DNA from: Leptolyngbya sp. CCY15150
Lineage (GTDB): Bacteria; Cyanobacteriota; Cyanobacteriia; RECH01
Reading direction: 5' to 3'
NCBI RefSeq assembly: GCF_016888135.1
Contig: NZ_JACSWB010000174.1
Coordinates: 248,001 to 312,000 of the forward strand
DNA: 64,000 nt
Part shown: positions 56,836 to 64,000 of the stretch, in pieces
How the letters are laid out: the number at the start of each line of letters is the position of its first letter
How positions within the stretch are numbered: position 1 is the first letter of the stretch
Translations under genes and position numbers: made by a program
The notes under the pieces: generated by a model
The model's input: only the letters and a program-made list of their open reading frames with translations
The model's database searches: none
What the model was told of the DNA's origin: nothing

Positions 56836-58218
56836 TTAATTGTCGCTTTCTAAAAATGTTTGCACGGTTCCTGCGGGACTGAGAAGCAAACGGATTTGCA
56901 GCGATTGGCCAGGGGTCGGCGAAACAAAGGGCTGATCGCTGCTGGGCATGGCCGTGCTGTCCAGATAATCGCGCGAGGGTTGCCCCAGGGGAGTGACCGA
57001 CTGTAGCACGCCGCTGCTGTCAATCGATAGTCGATATTCCAAGGACTGGGTTAAGTCTGACGGCGGTGTCCAGGTTTGTTGAAAATAGTCGCGAACTTCT
57101 GACACTTGAGGGAGCCGATCAAAGGCCGTACCGGGGGCGATCGGCGCGCGGGGCGTACCTCGTTCTTCTGGACTAAAGTCGTCAAGCTCAAAGGGTTCGA
57201 TGATATCTGCCTGCTCTGCTTGCCCTGACGACTCTGCTGATGGCGACATCTCACGTTGCCCCGCATTAGGAACAGTCAAGGTAGAGGGGGCAGATTCGCT
57301 GGCGATCGCTGGCTCTTGGGGCAGATCAGTGGGCGATCTAGGAGACTCTCTAGATAAATCTCTAGGGGATGGCGTAGGCGGTACTTGCCTCCCCTGGCGC
57401 GATCGCCCTTCGCCCCGACGGGGAGCACCAGCAGGAGGCAGATCTAGACCGGGATCGTCGGCTAGGAGATCATCTGGTAAAGGATCGGCAGATTCATTAG
57501 CCTCATCCTCGGCCCGCTGGCGACGGTTGGGGCGCTGGTTGGGGCGCTGGCTGGCGGGGGCGCTGGCGCTGCTCTCGATCTCATCACCACGGGAGGCCGC
57601 ATCCGATTCACTCACTGTTTCCATCGACATCTGCGATGGCAAAAACTGCACGGCAGACACCGTAGTTCCCATCACAAAAACAGCGATCGCCGCCACTTGC
57701 CACCACCCTTGGATAACGCCCAGGCCCTTGGGCTGAGCTAGGGTCGGGATCGCCACAGCATCCGCCTGATATGCATCTAACGCCGTCGATAAATCTGCCA
57801 GTTGGGTCACACTCAGAGCAATGGTCGGCCCCGATTCTGGGGTCGCCAAATGCCCCAACGATAGCTGATGGTAGAGCAACCCTTGGGGCGTAATCGCTAT
57901 ATCCGTCAACGGTGCCGGGGCTTGCCTTGCCAATGGCGGAGCGTCCAGCAACAACAGAGGACGGGGAGAGAGGGATGGCGGTGTATACAGCATCGTCTGC
58001 ACATAGTCCGTCACCACTTGGCAGAGCGCCTCAAGCTGTTGGCGATCGCCACTGATGCTCTGCTGCTTATCCTTGGGAATACGCGGATCGTCAAAATGTA
58101 GACGAAATTTGACCTGTTTGAGCACCTGGCGATCGGTCCATCGGGACAGCGCAGACCCTTGGGCCATAATTTCCAGGGTGCAGGTGGGTGGAGTATATCG
58201 GCGGAGCACTGAAGGCAT
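56836..58218 (-). CDS. DUF4335 protein, membrane-anchored
   Basis: 460 residues from the ATG at 58218, where family homology begins (PSVLRRYTPPTCTLEIMAQG). The N-terminal soluble domain of about 170 residues holds VKFRLHFDDPRIP and LEALCQVVTDYVQ. A membrane helix is near 205-225 (WQVAAIAVFVMGTTVSAVQF), followed by a long disordered Ser/Pro/Arg/Asp linker and a C-terminal domain of about 100 residues. The function of DUF4335 is unknown. It directly follows the DUF3038 gene; the coding regions are 36 bp apart or overlap, depending on start. Confidence 0.8.
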   Translation of the reverse strand: MPSVLRRYTPPTCTLEIMAQGSALSRWTDRQVLKQVKFRLHFDDPRIPKDKQQSISGDRQQLEALCQVVTDYVQTMLYTPPSLSPRPLLLLDAPPLARQAPAPLTDIAITPQGLLYHQLSLGHLATPESGPTIALSVTQLADLSTALDAYQADAVAIPTLAQPKGLGVIQGWWQVAAIAVFVMGTTVSAVQFLPSQMSMETVSESDAASRGDEIESSASAPASQRPNQRPNRRQRAEDEANESADPLPDDLLADDPGLDLPPAGAPRRGEGRSRQGRQVPPTPSPRDLSRESPRSPTDLPQEPAIASESAPSTLTVPNAGQREMSPSAESSGQAEQADIIEPFELDDFSPEERGTPRAPIAPGTAFDRLPQVSEVRDYFQQTWTPPSDLTQSLEYRLSIDSSGVLQSVTPLGQPSRDYLDSTAMPSSDQPFVSPTPGQSLQIRLLLSPAGTVQTFLESDN

Positions 58219-58253
58219 GGCGATTGGGCAGAAGAAGTAAACGGAGGATGAAG

Positions 58254-58838
58254 TTATGGATGATGAACGCGCGTGAATAATGCTAGCCAAAGCCGTTGAG
58301 AGCCATTCGGCAAACTATAAAACAGCAGATCAATCAACAGCTTCAGAGCCAGATAGGTTTGCTCATCGCTGGAGATCTGATGGGATTCATCCATCCGCTC
58401 TTCATAGGTATTGCCGAAGCGATCGAGGTAGTCACCCAGCAAAGCCGCCTGGTGGGGAGGACGACCTTGCTCCGTGAGTTGCTCCAAAAGAGAGACGCTG
58501 CGCCGAATTAACTCGGCATGCTGCTGGGCAAGGTGGCAGATGATCAGCACCAGCGATCGCGCTTCATCGACATCCAAGCGCTTCCGTCCCTGCCCCTTAC
58601 GCAGAGGGCTAGATTGCCGCAATCGCCATAGGGCGACGCGATCGCCCACAACGTCAGACAAGCCCAAGTCTTGAGCCGCCTGCAGCATGGCATCTGACCC
58701 AATGGTGGCCAACGCCTCGATCGCCATCAAAATTAAGTCGAGTTGCGCTTTGATGTCATCGAGCTGGTCGGGGTCAGGCTGCTGGGCTAACGGAAAGCGG
58801 TCTTGAATCGATGGGGAGGGTTGAGCAATGGAGGGCAT
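58254..58838 (-). CDS. DUF3038 protein
   Basis: 194 residues, helical and soluble, with LDLILMAIEALATIGSDAML and RLDVDEARSLVLIICHLAQQ, the DUF3038 signature. This family is cyanobacterial and of unknown function; it is regularly found beside DUF4335, as here. The pair probably works together. Confidence 0.82.
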   Translation of the reverse strand: MPSIAQPSPSIQDRFPLAQQPDPDQLDDIKAQLDLILMAIEALATIGSDAMLQAAQDLGLSDVVGDRVALWRLRQSSPLRKGQGRKRLDVDEARSLVLIICHLAQQHAELIRRSVSLLEQLTEQGRPPHQAALLGDYLDRFGNTYEERMDESHQISSDEQTYLALKLLIDLLFYSLPNGSQRLWLALFTRVHHP

Positions 58839-59265
58839 AGGGTCTACACCGATGGCGATAGGAGCTGGGTGGCGTCAGAGCCAACCTAGCCAACAAAGAT
58901 GAAAGGTCTGCTCTAGTTAAGACTTGAGTGTGCCATGAAAAGTTCACCAGGATCAGCGATGAACCAGCGATCGCTAAGTTGACCATCGACATTGTTACGT
59001 TCATCCCGAGATCAAAGGCTGAATGTAACGGCATGTCACTTATATATTAAGAAAACATAAAATTCTTGTTTTTCTTCAAAACTGTTAAATACGATACAGA
59101 TATGGAGCATTTTAAGAGACAGATGAAGTAGCTACTAAGCCTGCTTAGGTATTCTTCACGCTCCATCGTGTCATGGGACTGACGTCCAACGGGCTGACCT
59201 GAGACGATGGCATCTAGTCCATAGGTTTATTGCTGCACTAGGATCTGTTATTGAGAGGCCAAGTC
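58839..59265. other. Non-coding divergent region
   Basis: About 430 bp, AT-rich between 59036 and 59110 (TATATATTAAGAAAAC and similar), the likely promoter area of the DUF4278 gene. Apart from that I see nothing. Confidence 0.4.
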
Positions 59266-59685
59266 ATGAAATTACGGTATCGGGGTACGGACTATCTTCA
59301 CAACCCCACTATTATCGATGATATAGAACATAGAGGCGTGGGTCACTATCGAGGACATCAGATCGAATTTGCCTATCCTCGCCATATCCCGGTTCCTCAG
59401 TCCCTAGATGGATTGACCTACCGCGGTGTGCAGTACAGCGTTAACGAGAGTGGACAGGTTGAGACAGCTCCTGCTGCACCTCGGGTTGTAGCCACCCCCG
59501 CTATGCAGGACAAGGTGACAACCAGGGTTTTTGCCAATGCTCGCAAGGCCCTGCCACGGGAGGTGGCGATGGTTCACCAGGAAAACATCCGCCGACGTCT
59601 ACAGCAACGTCTAGACACGGCTCGCAATCAAGGCAATGATCAGCTGATCCACCAGCTTGAAGTTGAAATGCAGCAATTTGCCTAG
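59266..59685 (+). CDS. DUF4278 protein
   Basis: 139 residues from the ATG at 59266 (GAGAGG upstream; a TTG 15 bp earlier is in frame). The N-terminal DUF4278 unit is MKLRYRGTDYL; a second YRG unit follows (GLTYRGVQYSVN, with HYRGHQIEFAYPR between). The C-terminal half is helical and basic (NIRRRLQQRLDTARNQGN). Short proteins of this type are common in cyanobacteria and have been linked to stress responses; no function is proven. Followed by a hairpin. Confidence 0.8.
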   Translation: MKLRYRGTDYLHNPTIIDDIEHRGVGHYRGHQIEFAYPRHIPVPQSLDGLTYRGVQYSVNESGQVETAPAAPRVVATPAMQDKVTTRVFANARKALPREVAMVHQENIRRRLQQRLDTARNQGNDQLIHQLEVEMQQFA

Positions 59686-59700
59686 GCTGAAGCTTCATAT

Positions 59701-59732
59701 CGGTTGAGGGGCAGGAGATTGGCCTCTCAACC
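59701..59732 (+). terminator. Hairpin after the DUF4278 gene
   Basis: CGGTTGAG (59701-59708) pairs with CTCAACCG (59725-59732), with partial inner pairing, 15 bp after the stop. No T-run. Confidence 0.55.
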
Positions 59733-59907
59733 GTAGCCGATTAGCCGATCCATCTTGGGGGCTGGGATCATTCATGGGTTGCCCTCAGAGCATAATCCGG
59801 CAGGGTAGTGCTCTTAGCTGCACTTGCCACGTCAGCAATTCTTATGTTGACCCGTAGCTTTTCCAAGCAATCTATTCATCCTGTTTTCAAGCAGATCGGG
59901 GCATATC

Positions 59908-60084
59908 TATAGTGCCTACGCTGAGCGTGGGACTGCTCCCAGGGTTGCTCCTGCGCCCAGACCTTAAGTTGTGAGCTGCAGGAGGAAGAGTCGCAGGAGT
60001 GTCTAAGCCAGGCGTTAACGCGAGAGCGCTGGCACCCTACGACACAACTTTCAGCAAGCTCGGGCAAGATGTTCAACCTGAGAA
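59908..60084. repeat. Dispersed repeat family, copy B
   Basis: Begins TATAGTGCCTACGCTGAGCGTGG, contains the 18-base core (59947-59964), a GCAGGAG..TCGCAGGAG region and GAGCGCTGGCACC, and ends AGCTCGGGCAAGATGTTCAACCTGAGAA. The last part is shared with copy C but absent from copy A. Remaining sequence to 60234 shows nothing recognisable. A short minus-strand frame inside it is spurious. Confidence 0.75.
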
Positions 60085-60234
60085 GGGCGGTTGCCCCATG
60101 AAGGATGCCTGAGGAAATCTTGTTCGTGCTGTTGATGAAGGCATCGCTCTAAAAAGCCCTACGGTTCCTTGGCGCAAATCCTATCGCGAATAAACCAGCA
60201 GGAGCCGTGAGGGCAATCTCTAGAAGGCGATTCC

Positions 60235-60777
60235 CTAGGGTCGCGGATTGATCTGATGGGTGAGATGGGCTAGCTCGGGCAAAATGAGCTTCTGCATGGC
60301 AAGAACCACCGCATTCGTAGACCCTGGCAGGGAAAAAATTAGCGTATTGTTGCGGATGCCGGCGATCGCCCTTGATGCCATGGCCCGCGAGCCAATTTCT
60401 TGGTAGCTCAGGGAACGAAAAAGCTCACCAAAACCCGGCAGGGTTTTCTCCAGCAAACGTTCAATCGCATCATAGGTGGTGTCGCGAGGGGCAATGCCCG
60501 TGCCGCCATTCAAGATGATGGCGTAGAGATCGGGCTGCTGACACAGCAGGTCTACTTGGTGGTGGATCTCGTCGGGCTCATCGCGAATCAGGTCATAGTG
60601 CAAAATTGGGTGATGGGCTTCATCGAGCAGTTGCTGAATCATTTGCCCGCTGCGATCGCTGTCGGGGGTGCGAGTATCGCTGACGGTGATCACAGCACAG
60701 GTAATCGGATGATGGGGAATGTCAGGATGGGGAAGCACAGGCTGAGGGGGGTAAGTGGATCGGGAGCGATCGCCCAT
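60235..60777 (-). CDS. moaB: MoaB/MogA-type molybdopterin adenylyltransferase
   Basis: 180 residues. MoaB/MogA domain with ITVSDTRTPDSDRSGQMI, NGGTGIAPRDTTYDAIE and SLPGSTNAVVLAM. It adenylylates molybdopterin (MogA role) or is a MoaB relative; the cofactor serves nitrate reductase. The first 25 or so residues (Pro/His-rich) are an extension, and the real start may be internal. No other moa genes are in the window. Confidence 0.9.
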   Translation of the reverse strand: MGDRSRSTYPPQPVLPHPDIPHHPITCAVITVSDTRTPDSDRSGQMIQQLLDEAHHPILHYDLIRDEPDEIHHQVDLLCQQPDLYAIILNGGTGIAPRDTTYDAIERLLEKTLPGFGELFRSLSYQEIGSRAMASRAIAGIRNNTLIFSLPGSTNAVVLAMQKLILPELAHLTHQINPRP

Positions 60778-60819
60778 AGATATATCGCCCAGTATCGCCC
60801 ACAGATGGGATGAGGGGTG

Positions 60820-60857
60820 ATAAAAGGGGGTCGCCCACCCATGAAGGGAAGTGGGCG
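60820..60857 (-). terminator. Intrinsic terminator of psb28
   Basis: On the minus strand CGCCCAC (60851-60857) pairs with GTGGGCG (60832-60838), followed by ACCCCCTTTTATC. It lies about 28 bp after the psb28 stop. Confidence 0.75.
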
Positions 60858-60884
60858 CTCATGGAGACTCGGGATAGAAGAGGT

Positions 60885-61220
60885 CTAGGTCTTGTTAAAT
60901 CCTAGTTCATTCTCCTCTGCGTAGCGATTCATGAACCGGATAAAGCGATCCCATTCCTCAGCACTTTTCATGACATAAATGGCTTCAATGGCTTCCGGTT
61001 GCCCGTTGACAAACTTGGCCTTAACTTCACGAGTGACCAATTCACCCTCGCTATCCACCATATACATGCCCGTAATTTCATTGGTGCTATCTCTCGATAG
61101 GGCATCAGGATTTTCAAAATAAAAGATGGCTTGCCCATTACTACCGTCGCGTGCGCGGGTTAGGCGAACGTCGGGAATCACGGTCTCGGGTACACCCACA
61201 GAAAATTGAATTTGAGCCAT
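60885..61220 (-). CDS. psb28: Photosystem II assembly protein Psb28
   Basis: 111 residues, the family length, from the ATG at 61220; the frame extends upstream without homology. Signature [19 protein letters not shown] with [13 protein letters not shown] and the end of the fold in [16 protein letters not shown]. Psb28 binds the cytoplasmic side of photosystem II assembly intermediates lacking CP43 or during repair. Followed by a terminator. Confidence 0.97.
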   Translation of the reverse strand: MAQIQFSVGVPETVIPDVRLTRARDGSNGQAIFYFENPDALSRDSTNEITGMYMVDSEGELVTREVKAKFVNGQPEAIEAIYVMKSAEEWDRFIRFMNRYAEENELGFNKT

Positions 61221-61761
61221 AACTATATGTCCAGTCTTTTTTACAGGTGTGATTCGATGCAGAGTCAACGAAAGCGAACGATCTAAACTGATAAGAGAAC
61301 ATTAAGACGACCGTGCCGACAATACCCCAAGGGCGATCGCCGGCCAGTTTGTTTAAACCTCTGCCGAAGTACCATTGTCTCATCATCCCTTCACCCCGTC
61401 ACCAGACGAATGGGCTAGCATAATTGACGAGGGATCAGCGGCTTCCATGGCGTCACTCAATCTACAGCCCGTGGTAGACATGGTCTATGTTGCAATTTAT
61501 AAACCCCACTGCCTCCCTATTGCCCGTGCTTACACTGACGCAATAGGCAGCAAGAGACTGGTATGCCTAGCTTGAATCCGTACTTATGCTCTCTGATTTT
61601 CTGGTAGCGATCGCTACGATACCCCTAGAGGGCGATCGATCCCCAGTACAGAACAAGGCTGGAGACACGGTCGAGGCGACATGCCTATGGAGCAGGATCA
61701 GACATCTCTGGCAGGTGTGTAGCCCAAACGATCTAACCATCAGACAAGTAGGGGATGAGGG
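61221..61761. other. Non-coding divergent region
   Basis: About 540 bp between psb28 and the membrane-protein gene, with HIP1 (about 61333) and partial HIP1 sites (61608, 61632). It carries both promoters. The 66-codon plus-strand frame at 61375 is not gene-like. Confidence 0.4.
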
Positions 61762-62595
61762 ATGAAAATTATCAAGCAGACTGGCTCACGTCTAATTCTT
61801 AAAAATGGCTTAGGTAATTTTGCTTCCCTGCTGGGATGGGGAGGAGTGCTGGGAGGACTCCCCTTAGTGATGGCTGGGCTGATTGTGGCCAATGCTGGCG
61901 TAACGAAGCTTTCGTGTCAGCGGCAGATAGCTAACAGCGTCACCTGTGAGCAGACCCAGTCTCGTATGCTAGGGCTAGTGCAAGATAGCCGTCGCTCCAT
62001 TGGCGATGTAACAGGCACTGAAGTCCGAACAGAACTGCATTCCCGCAGCGATGGCTACTTCGAGCCTCACTATCGGCTGTTGCTTGGGCAAGCCAGCCAG
62101 CAGATGGAAGTGCCGATTTCTGAACAGCACCATGAAGTGGCTGAACAAATTGACTTGTTTTTACAATCCACTGAACCGCTGCTGCTGATCGAACAAGATA
62201 CCCGCATGGCTCAGTCCGTGGTGATTGGCGTGCCCCTCTTGCTCCTCGTCTCTGCCATGACCCTCGGCACCCTCCTCCGCCTCATTCGCTTGGAGGTGCT
62301 AGAGTTTGACCGACTCCACAATCGCTTCCATTCCCGTCAATGGCTCCTGTTTCGTTGGCGAGAACGATCGGGAACCTTAGCCGATGTAGCTGGCGTACAA
62401 ATTCGAGACCTTGGCCGGGATGAACCCATTTACTCAGCAGAATTGCTGTTTGCGTCTGGGCAACGTCATAAGCTCGCCGCCAGCCTCAACCAAACTGAGA
62501 TCGAACAATTTGTAGAACGCATCAAAGCCTTTCTCCAACTCGACGACGATAGCGACTCGGAGCGACTCGGCTCAAAGCTAGACCTGGTTGACTAA
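61762..62595 (+). CDS. Membrane protein of unknown function
   Basis: 277 residues: helix 1 at about 25-45 (WGGVLGGLPLVMAGLIVANAG), a loop of about 110 residues on the other side with a Cys pair (KLSCQRQ, VTCEQTQ), helix 2 at about 152-172 (VVIGVPLLLLVSAMTLGTLL) and a cytoplasmic domain of about 100 residues with a PH-like beta pattern (WLLFRWRERSGTLADVAGV). ATG preceded by GATGAGGGATG. No recognised family; single gene. Confidence 0.65.
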   Translation: MKIIKQTGSRLILKNGLGNFASLLGWGGVLGGLPLVMAGLIVANAGVTKLSCQRQIANSVTCEQTQSRMLGLVQDSRRSIGDVTGTEVRTELHSRSDGYFEPHYRLLLGQASQQMEVPISEQHHEVAEQIDLFLQSTEPLLLIEQDTRMAQSVVIGVPLLLLVSAMTLGTLLRLIRLEVLEFDRLHNRFHSRQWLLFRWRERSGTLADVAGVQIRDLGRDEPIYSAELLFASGQRHKLAASLNQTEIEQFVERIKAFLQLDDDSDSERLGSKLDLVD

Positions 62596-62617
62596 CCCAT
62601 TTTTTGCCTCGGCTTGC

Positions 62618-62878
62618 TATCGTTCCTATGCTAAGCGTGAGAATGCTCCTGCGCCCAGACCTCAAGAGTCGCAGGAGAGTGGTCGCAGGAGCGACCAAGA
62701 CAGGTGTCAGAGCGGAGCGCTGGCACCATAAAAGGCAGGGAACACTGGCACCATAAGAGTCAAGGAGCGCTGGCACCATAAGAGGCAGGGAACGCTGGCA
62801 CCATAAGAGCCCACGCGGGAGCACTGGTACCGTAACATTCCTTCTCAACCAGCTCGGGCAAGAGGTTCAACCTGAGAA
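62618..62878. repeat. Dispersed repeat family, copy C, with 25-bp internal tandem array
   Basis: Begins TATCGTTCCTATGCTAAGCGTGAG, carries the 18-base core (62645-62662) and the hairpin partner CGCAGGAGC, and ends AGCTCGGGCAAGAGGTTCAACCTGAGAA. Between lies a tandem array of GGA(G/A)C(G/A)CTGGCACCATAA units starting at 62714, 62739, 62764, 62789 (25-bp period) and 62818. Longer than copies A and B owing to this expansion. Confidence 0.8.
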
Positions 62879-63098
62879 TTGCTGGTCAACATGCCAGATA
62901 CTTGCATATTCGGCAACTCTACACTCACAATGAACGTAACCCCTCTAAAACATTCACCCGTTTAGAATGGGGCTACGTCTAGCGCAATATCCAGCAGGTG
63001 CCTGCGATTGCCATGTAGATTCAGCGATCTAGACGTTTGCTCGATCGTCGCGATTGAGCCCACTCTGACTCTGTCGCATCGAGGACGTAAGCTGCTCT
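62879..63098. other. Non-coding region upstream of the helicase gene
   Basis: 220 bp after the repeat. GAGGACG (63080-63086) may serve as a weak ribosome-binding site for the helicase. Nothing else recognised. Confidence 0.35.
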
Positions 63099-64000
63099 TT
63101 GATTTCGCCTAATCTTGACCTCAGTAAACTCTATCCCTTTCCGTTAGACGATTTCCAAACCCAGGCGATCGCCGCGTTGGATGATGGCAAATCCGTCGTC
63201 GTCTGTGCGCCCACCGGGTCGGGGAAGACGTTGATTGGGGAATATGCCATCCATCGCGCCTTGGCCAGCAATCGACGGGTGTTCTACACCACGCCTCTGA
63301 AAGCCCTGTCGAACCAAAAGCTGCGAGACTTTCGCGATCGCTTTGGCGCAGACAATGTCGGTTTGCTCACCGGTGACGTCTCGATCAATCGCCACGCCCC
63401 GGTGCTGGTGATGACCACCGAAATTTTCCGCAACATGCTCTACGGTACCGCCATTGGCGCTGTGGGCACATCCTTGGTGGACGTGCAGGCGGTGGTGCTC
63501 GACGAATGCCACTATATGAACGATCGCCAACGGGGCACGGTCTGGGAAGAGTCGATTATCTACTGTCCCCCCGAGATTCAGCTTGTGGCCCTGTCAGCCA
63601 CGGTGGACAACAGCGATCAGTTGACCGACTGGATTTGTCAGGTGCATGGCCCCACAGAGTTGATCTATTCTGACTTCCGGCCAGTACCCCTAGAATTTAA
63701 TTTCTGCAAGCCCAACGGTCTGTTCCCGCTGCTCAATTCTACGAACACCAAGATCAATCCTCGCCTCAAGCCCAAGGGAGGCAAGAAACGCAGTCGCCAA
63801 GATTCTCCGGCCCTTGGCTACGTGATCAGCCAACTCAGCCAGCGGGATATGCTGCCGGCCATCTACTTCATCTTCAGCCGCAAGGGGTGCGATCGCGCCG
63901 TGGAGGAGGTGAGCCAGATGAGCTTGGTGACGGAGCAGGAGCAGGCGAAGCTCAAGCGTTATATTGACGAGTTCTTGTCCCACAACCCTGATGCTGCGAG
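63099..64000 (+). CDS. Ski2/Mtr4-like DEAD/DEAH-box RNA helicase, partial
   Basis: The first 300 residues of an SF2 helicase cut by the right edge. FPLDDFQTQAI (Q-motif region), Walker A APTGSGKT (near residue 32), TTPLKALSNQK (Ia), LLTGDVSINRHAP (Ib), the DExH-like box DECHYM (II) and LSATV (III). Domain 2 begins with PAIYFIFSRKGCDRAV. Full-length cyanobacterial homologues have a DSHCT domain and about 900 residues. They presumably unwind RNA for degradation. The start is inferred as TTG at 63099, since a stop lies in frame upstream and there is no nearby ATG. Confidence 0.88.
   Translation, partial: MISPNLDLSKLYPFPLDDFQTQAIAALDDGKSVVVCAPTGSGKTLIGEYAIHRALASNRRVFYTTPLKALSNQKLRDFRDRFGADNVGLLTGDVSINRHAPVLVMTTEIFRNMLYGTAIGAVGTSLVDVQAVVLDECHYMNDRQRGTVWEESIIYCPPEIQLVALSATVDNSDQLTDWICQVHGPTELIYSDFRPVPLEFNFCKPNGLFPLLNSTNTKINPRLKPKGGKKRSRQDSPALGYVISQLSQRDMLPAIYFIFSRKGCDRAVEEVSQMSLVTEQEQAKLKRYIDEFLSHNPDAA

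Overview
The window is chromosomal DNA from a cyanobacterium. Three things show this: dozens of copies of the HIP1 palindrome GCGATCGC, inside and outside genes; photosynthesis and carbon genes (phosphoribulokinase, petH with a CpcD-type domain, CyanoQ/PsbQ, Psb28, NdhL); and several families found almost only in cyanobacteria (DUF3007, DUF3038/DUF4335, DUF4278). A complete-looking gas-vesicle operon points to a buoyant organism. I cannot name the genus. I saw no tRNA, rRNA, CRISPR array, intact transposase or prophage.

Layout. 1-1643: end of an exopolysaccharide locus (Wzz-like protein cut by the window edge, GT4 glycosyltransferase), then a 1.2-kb non-coding stretch poor in HIP1. 2849-7386: a probable glucosylglycerate locus (HAD phosphatase, GH13_18 phosphorylase, divergent GT81-type synthase). 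7633-12753: hemB, a 38-aa membrane peptide, an M14 deacylase, a YjbQ-family protein and a large acidic membrane protein. 13703-18497: GH57 branching enzyme, petH, prk. 18592-24441: tenA, a 47-aa protein, psbQ, a pentapeptide protein, recJ and two small conserved proteins. 24606-30386: the gas-vesicle operon, transcribed leftwards in the order gvpA-gvpC-gvpN-gvpJ-(two small ORFs)-gvpK-gvpF/L-gvpG.

31245-37360: dprA, a small secreted protein, an M48 protease, a GT4 glycosyltransferase, a stand-alone GAF protein with both cysteine motifs of a DXCF-type cyanobacteriochrome, and a MarC-family protein. 37507-41968: acnB, ndhL, DUF3007, trpA. 41986-49187: a GH19 lysin with novel N-terminal repeats, a sugar nucleotidyltransferase, scpA-lapA, glmM. 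49254-54472: tandem QueD-like protein, a ParA-like ATPase, menC-menE, rplU-rpmA. 54708-64000: a REC-GGDEF-EAL protein, the DUF4335/DUF3038 pair, a DUF4278 protein, moaB, psb28, a membrane protein and the start of a Ski2-like helicase.

Most noteworthy: the single-domain DXCF cyanobacteriochrome; a shared winged-helix-like tail on GvpC and GvpN; small unnamed ORFs inside the gvp operon; the four-fold repeat in the GH19 lysin; an internal start with its own ribosome-binding site in petH; and a three-copy dispersed repeat with conserved hairpin arms.
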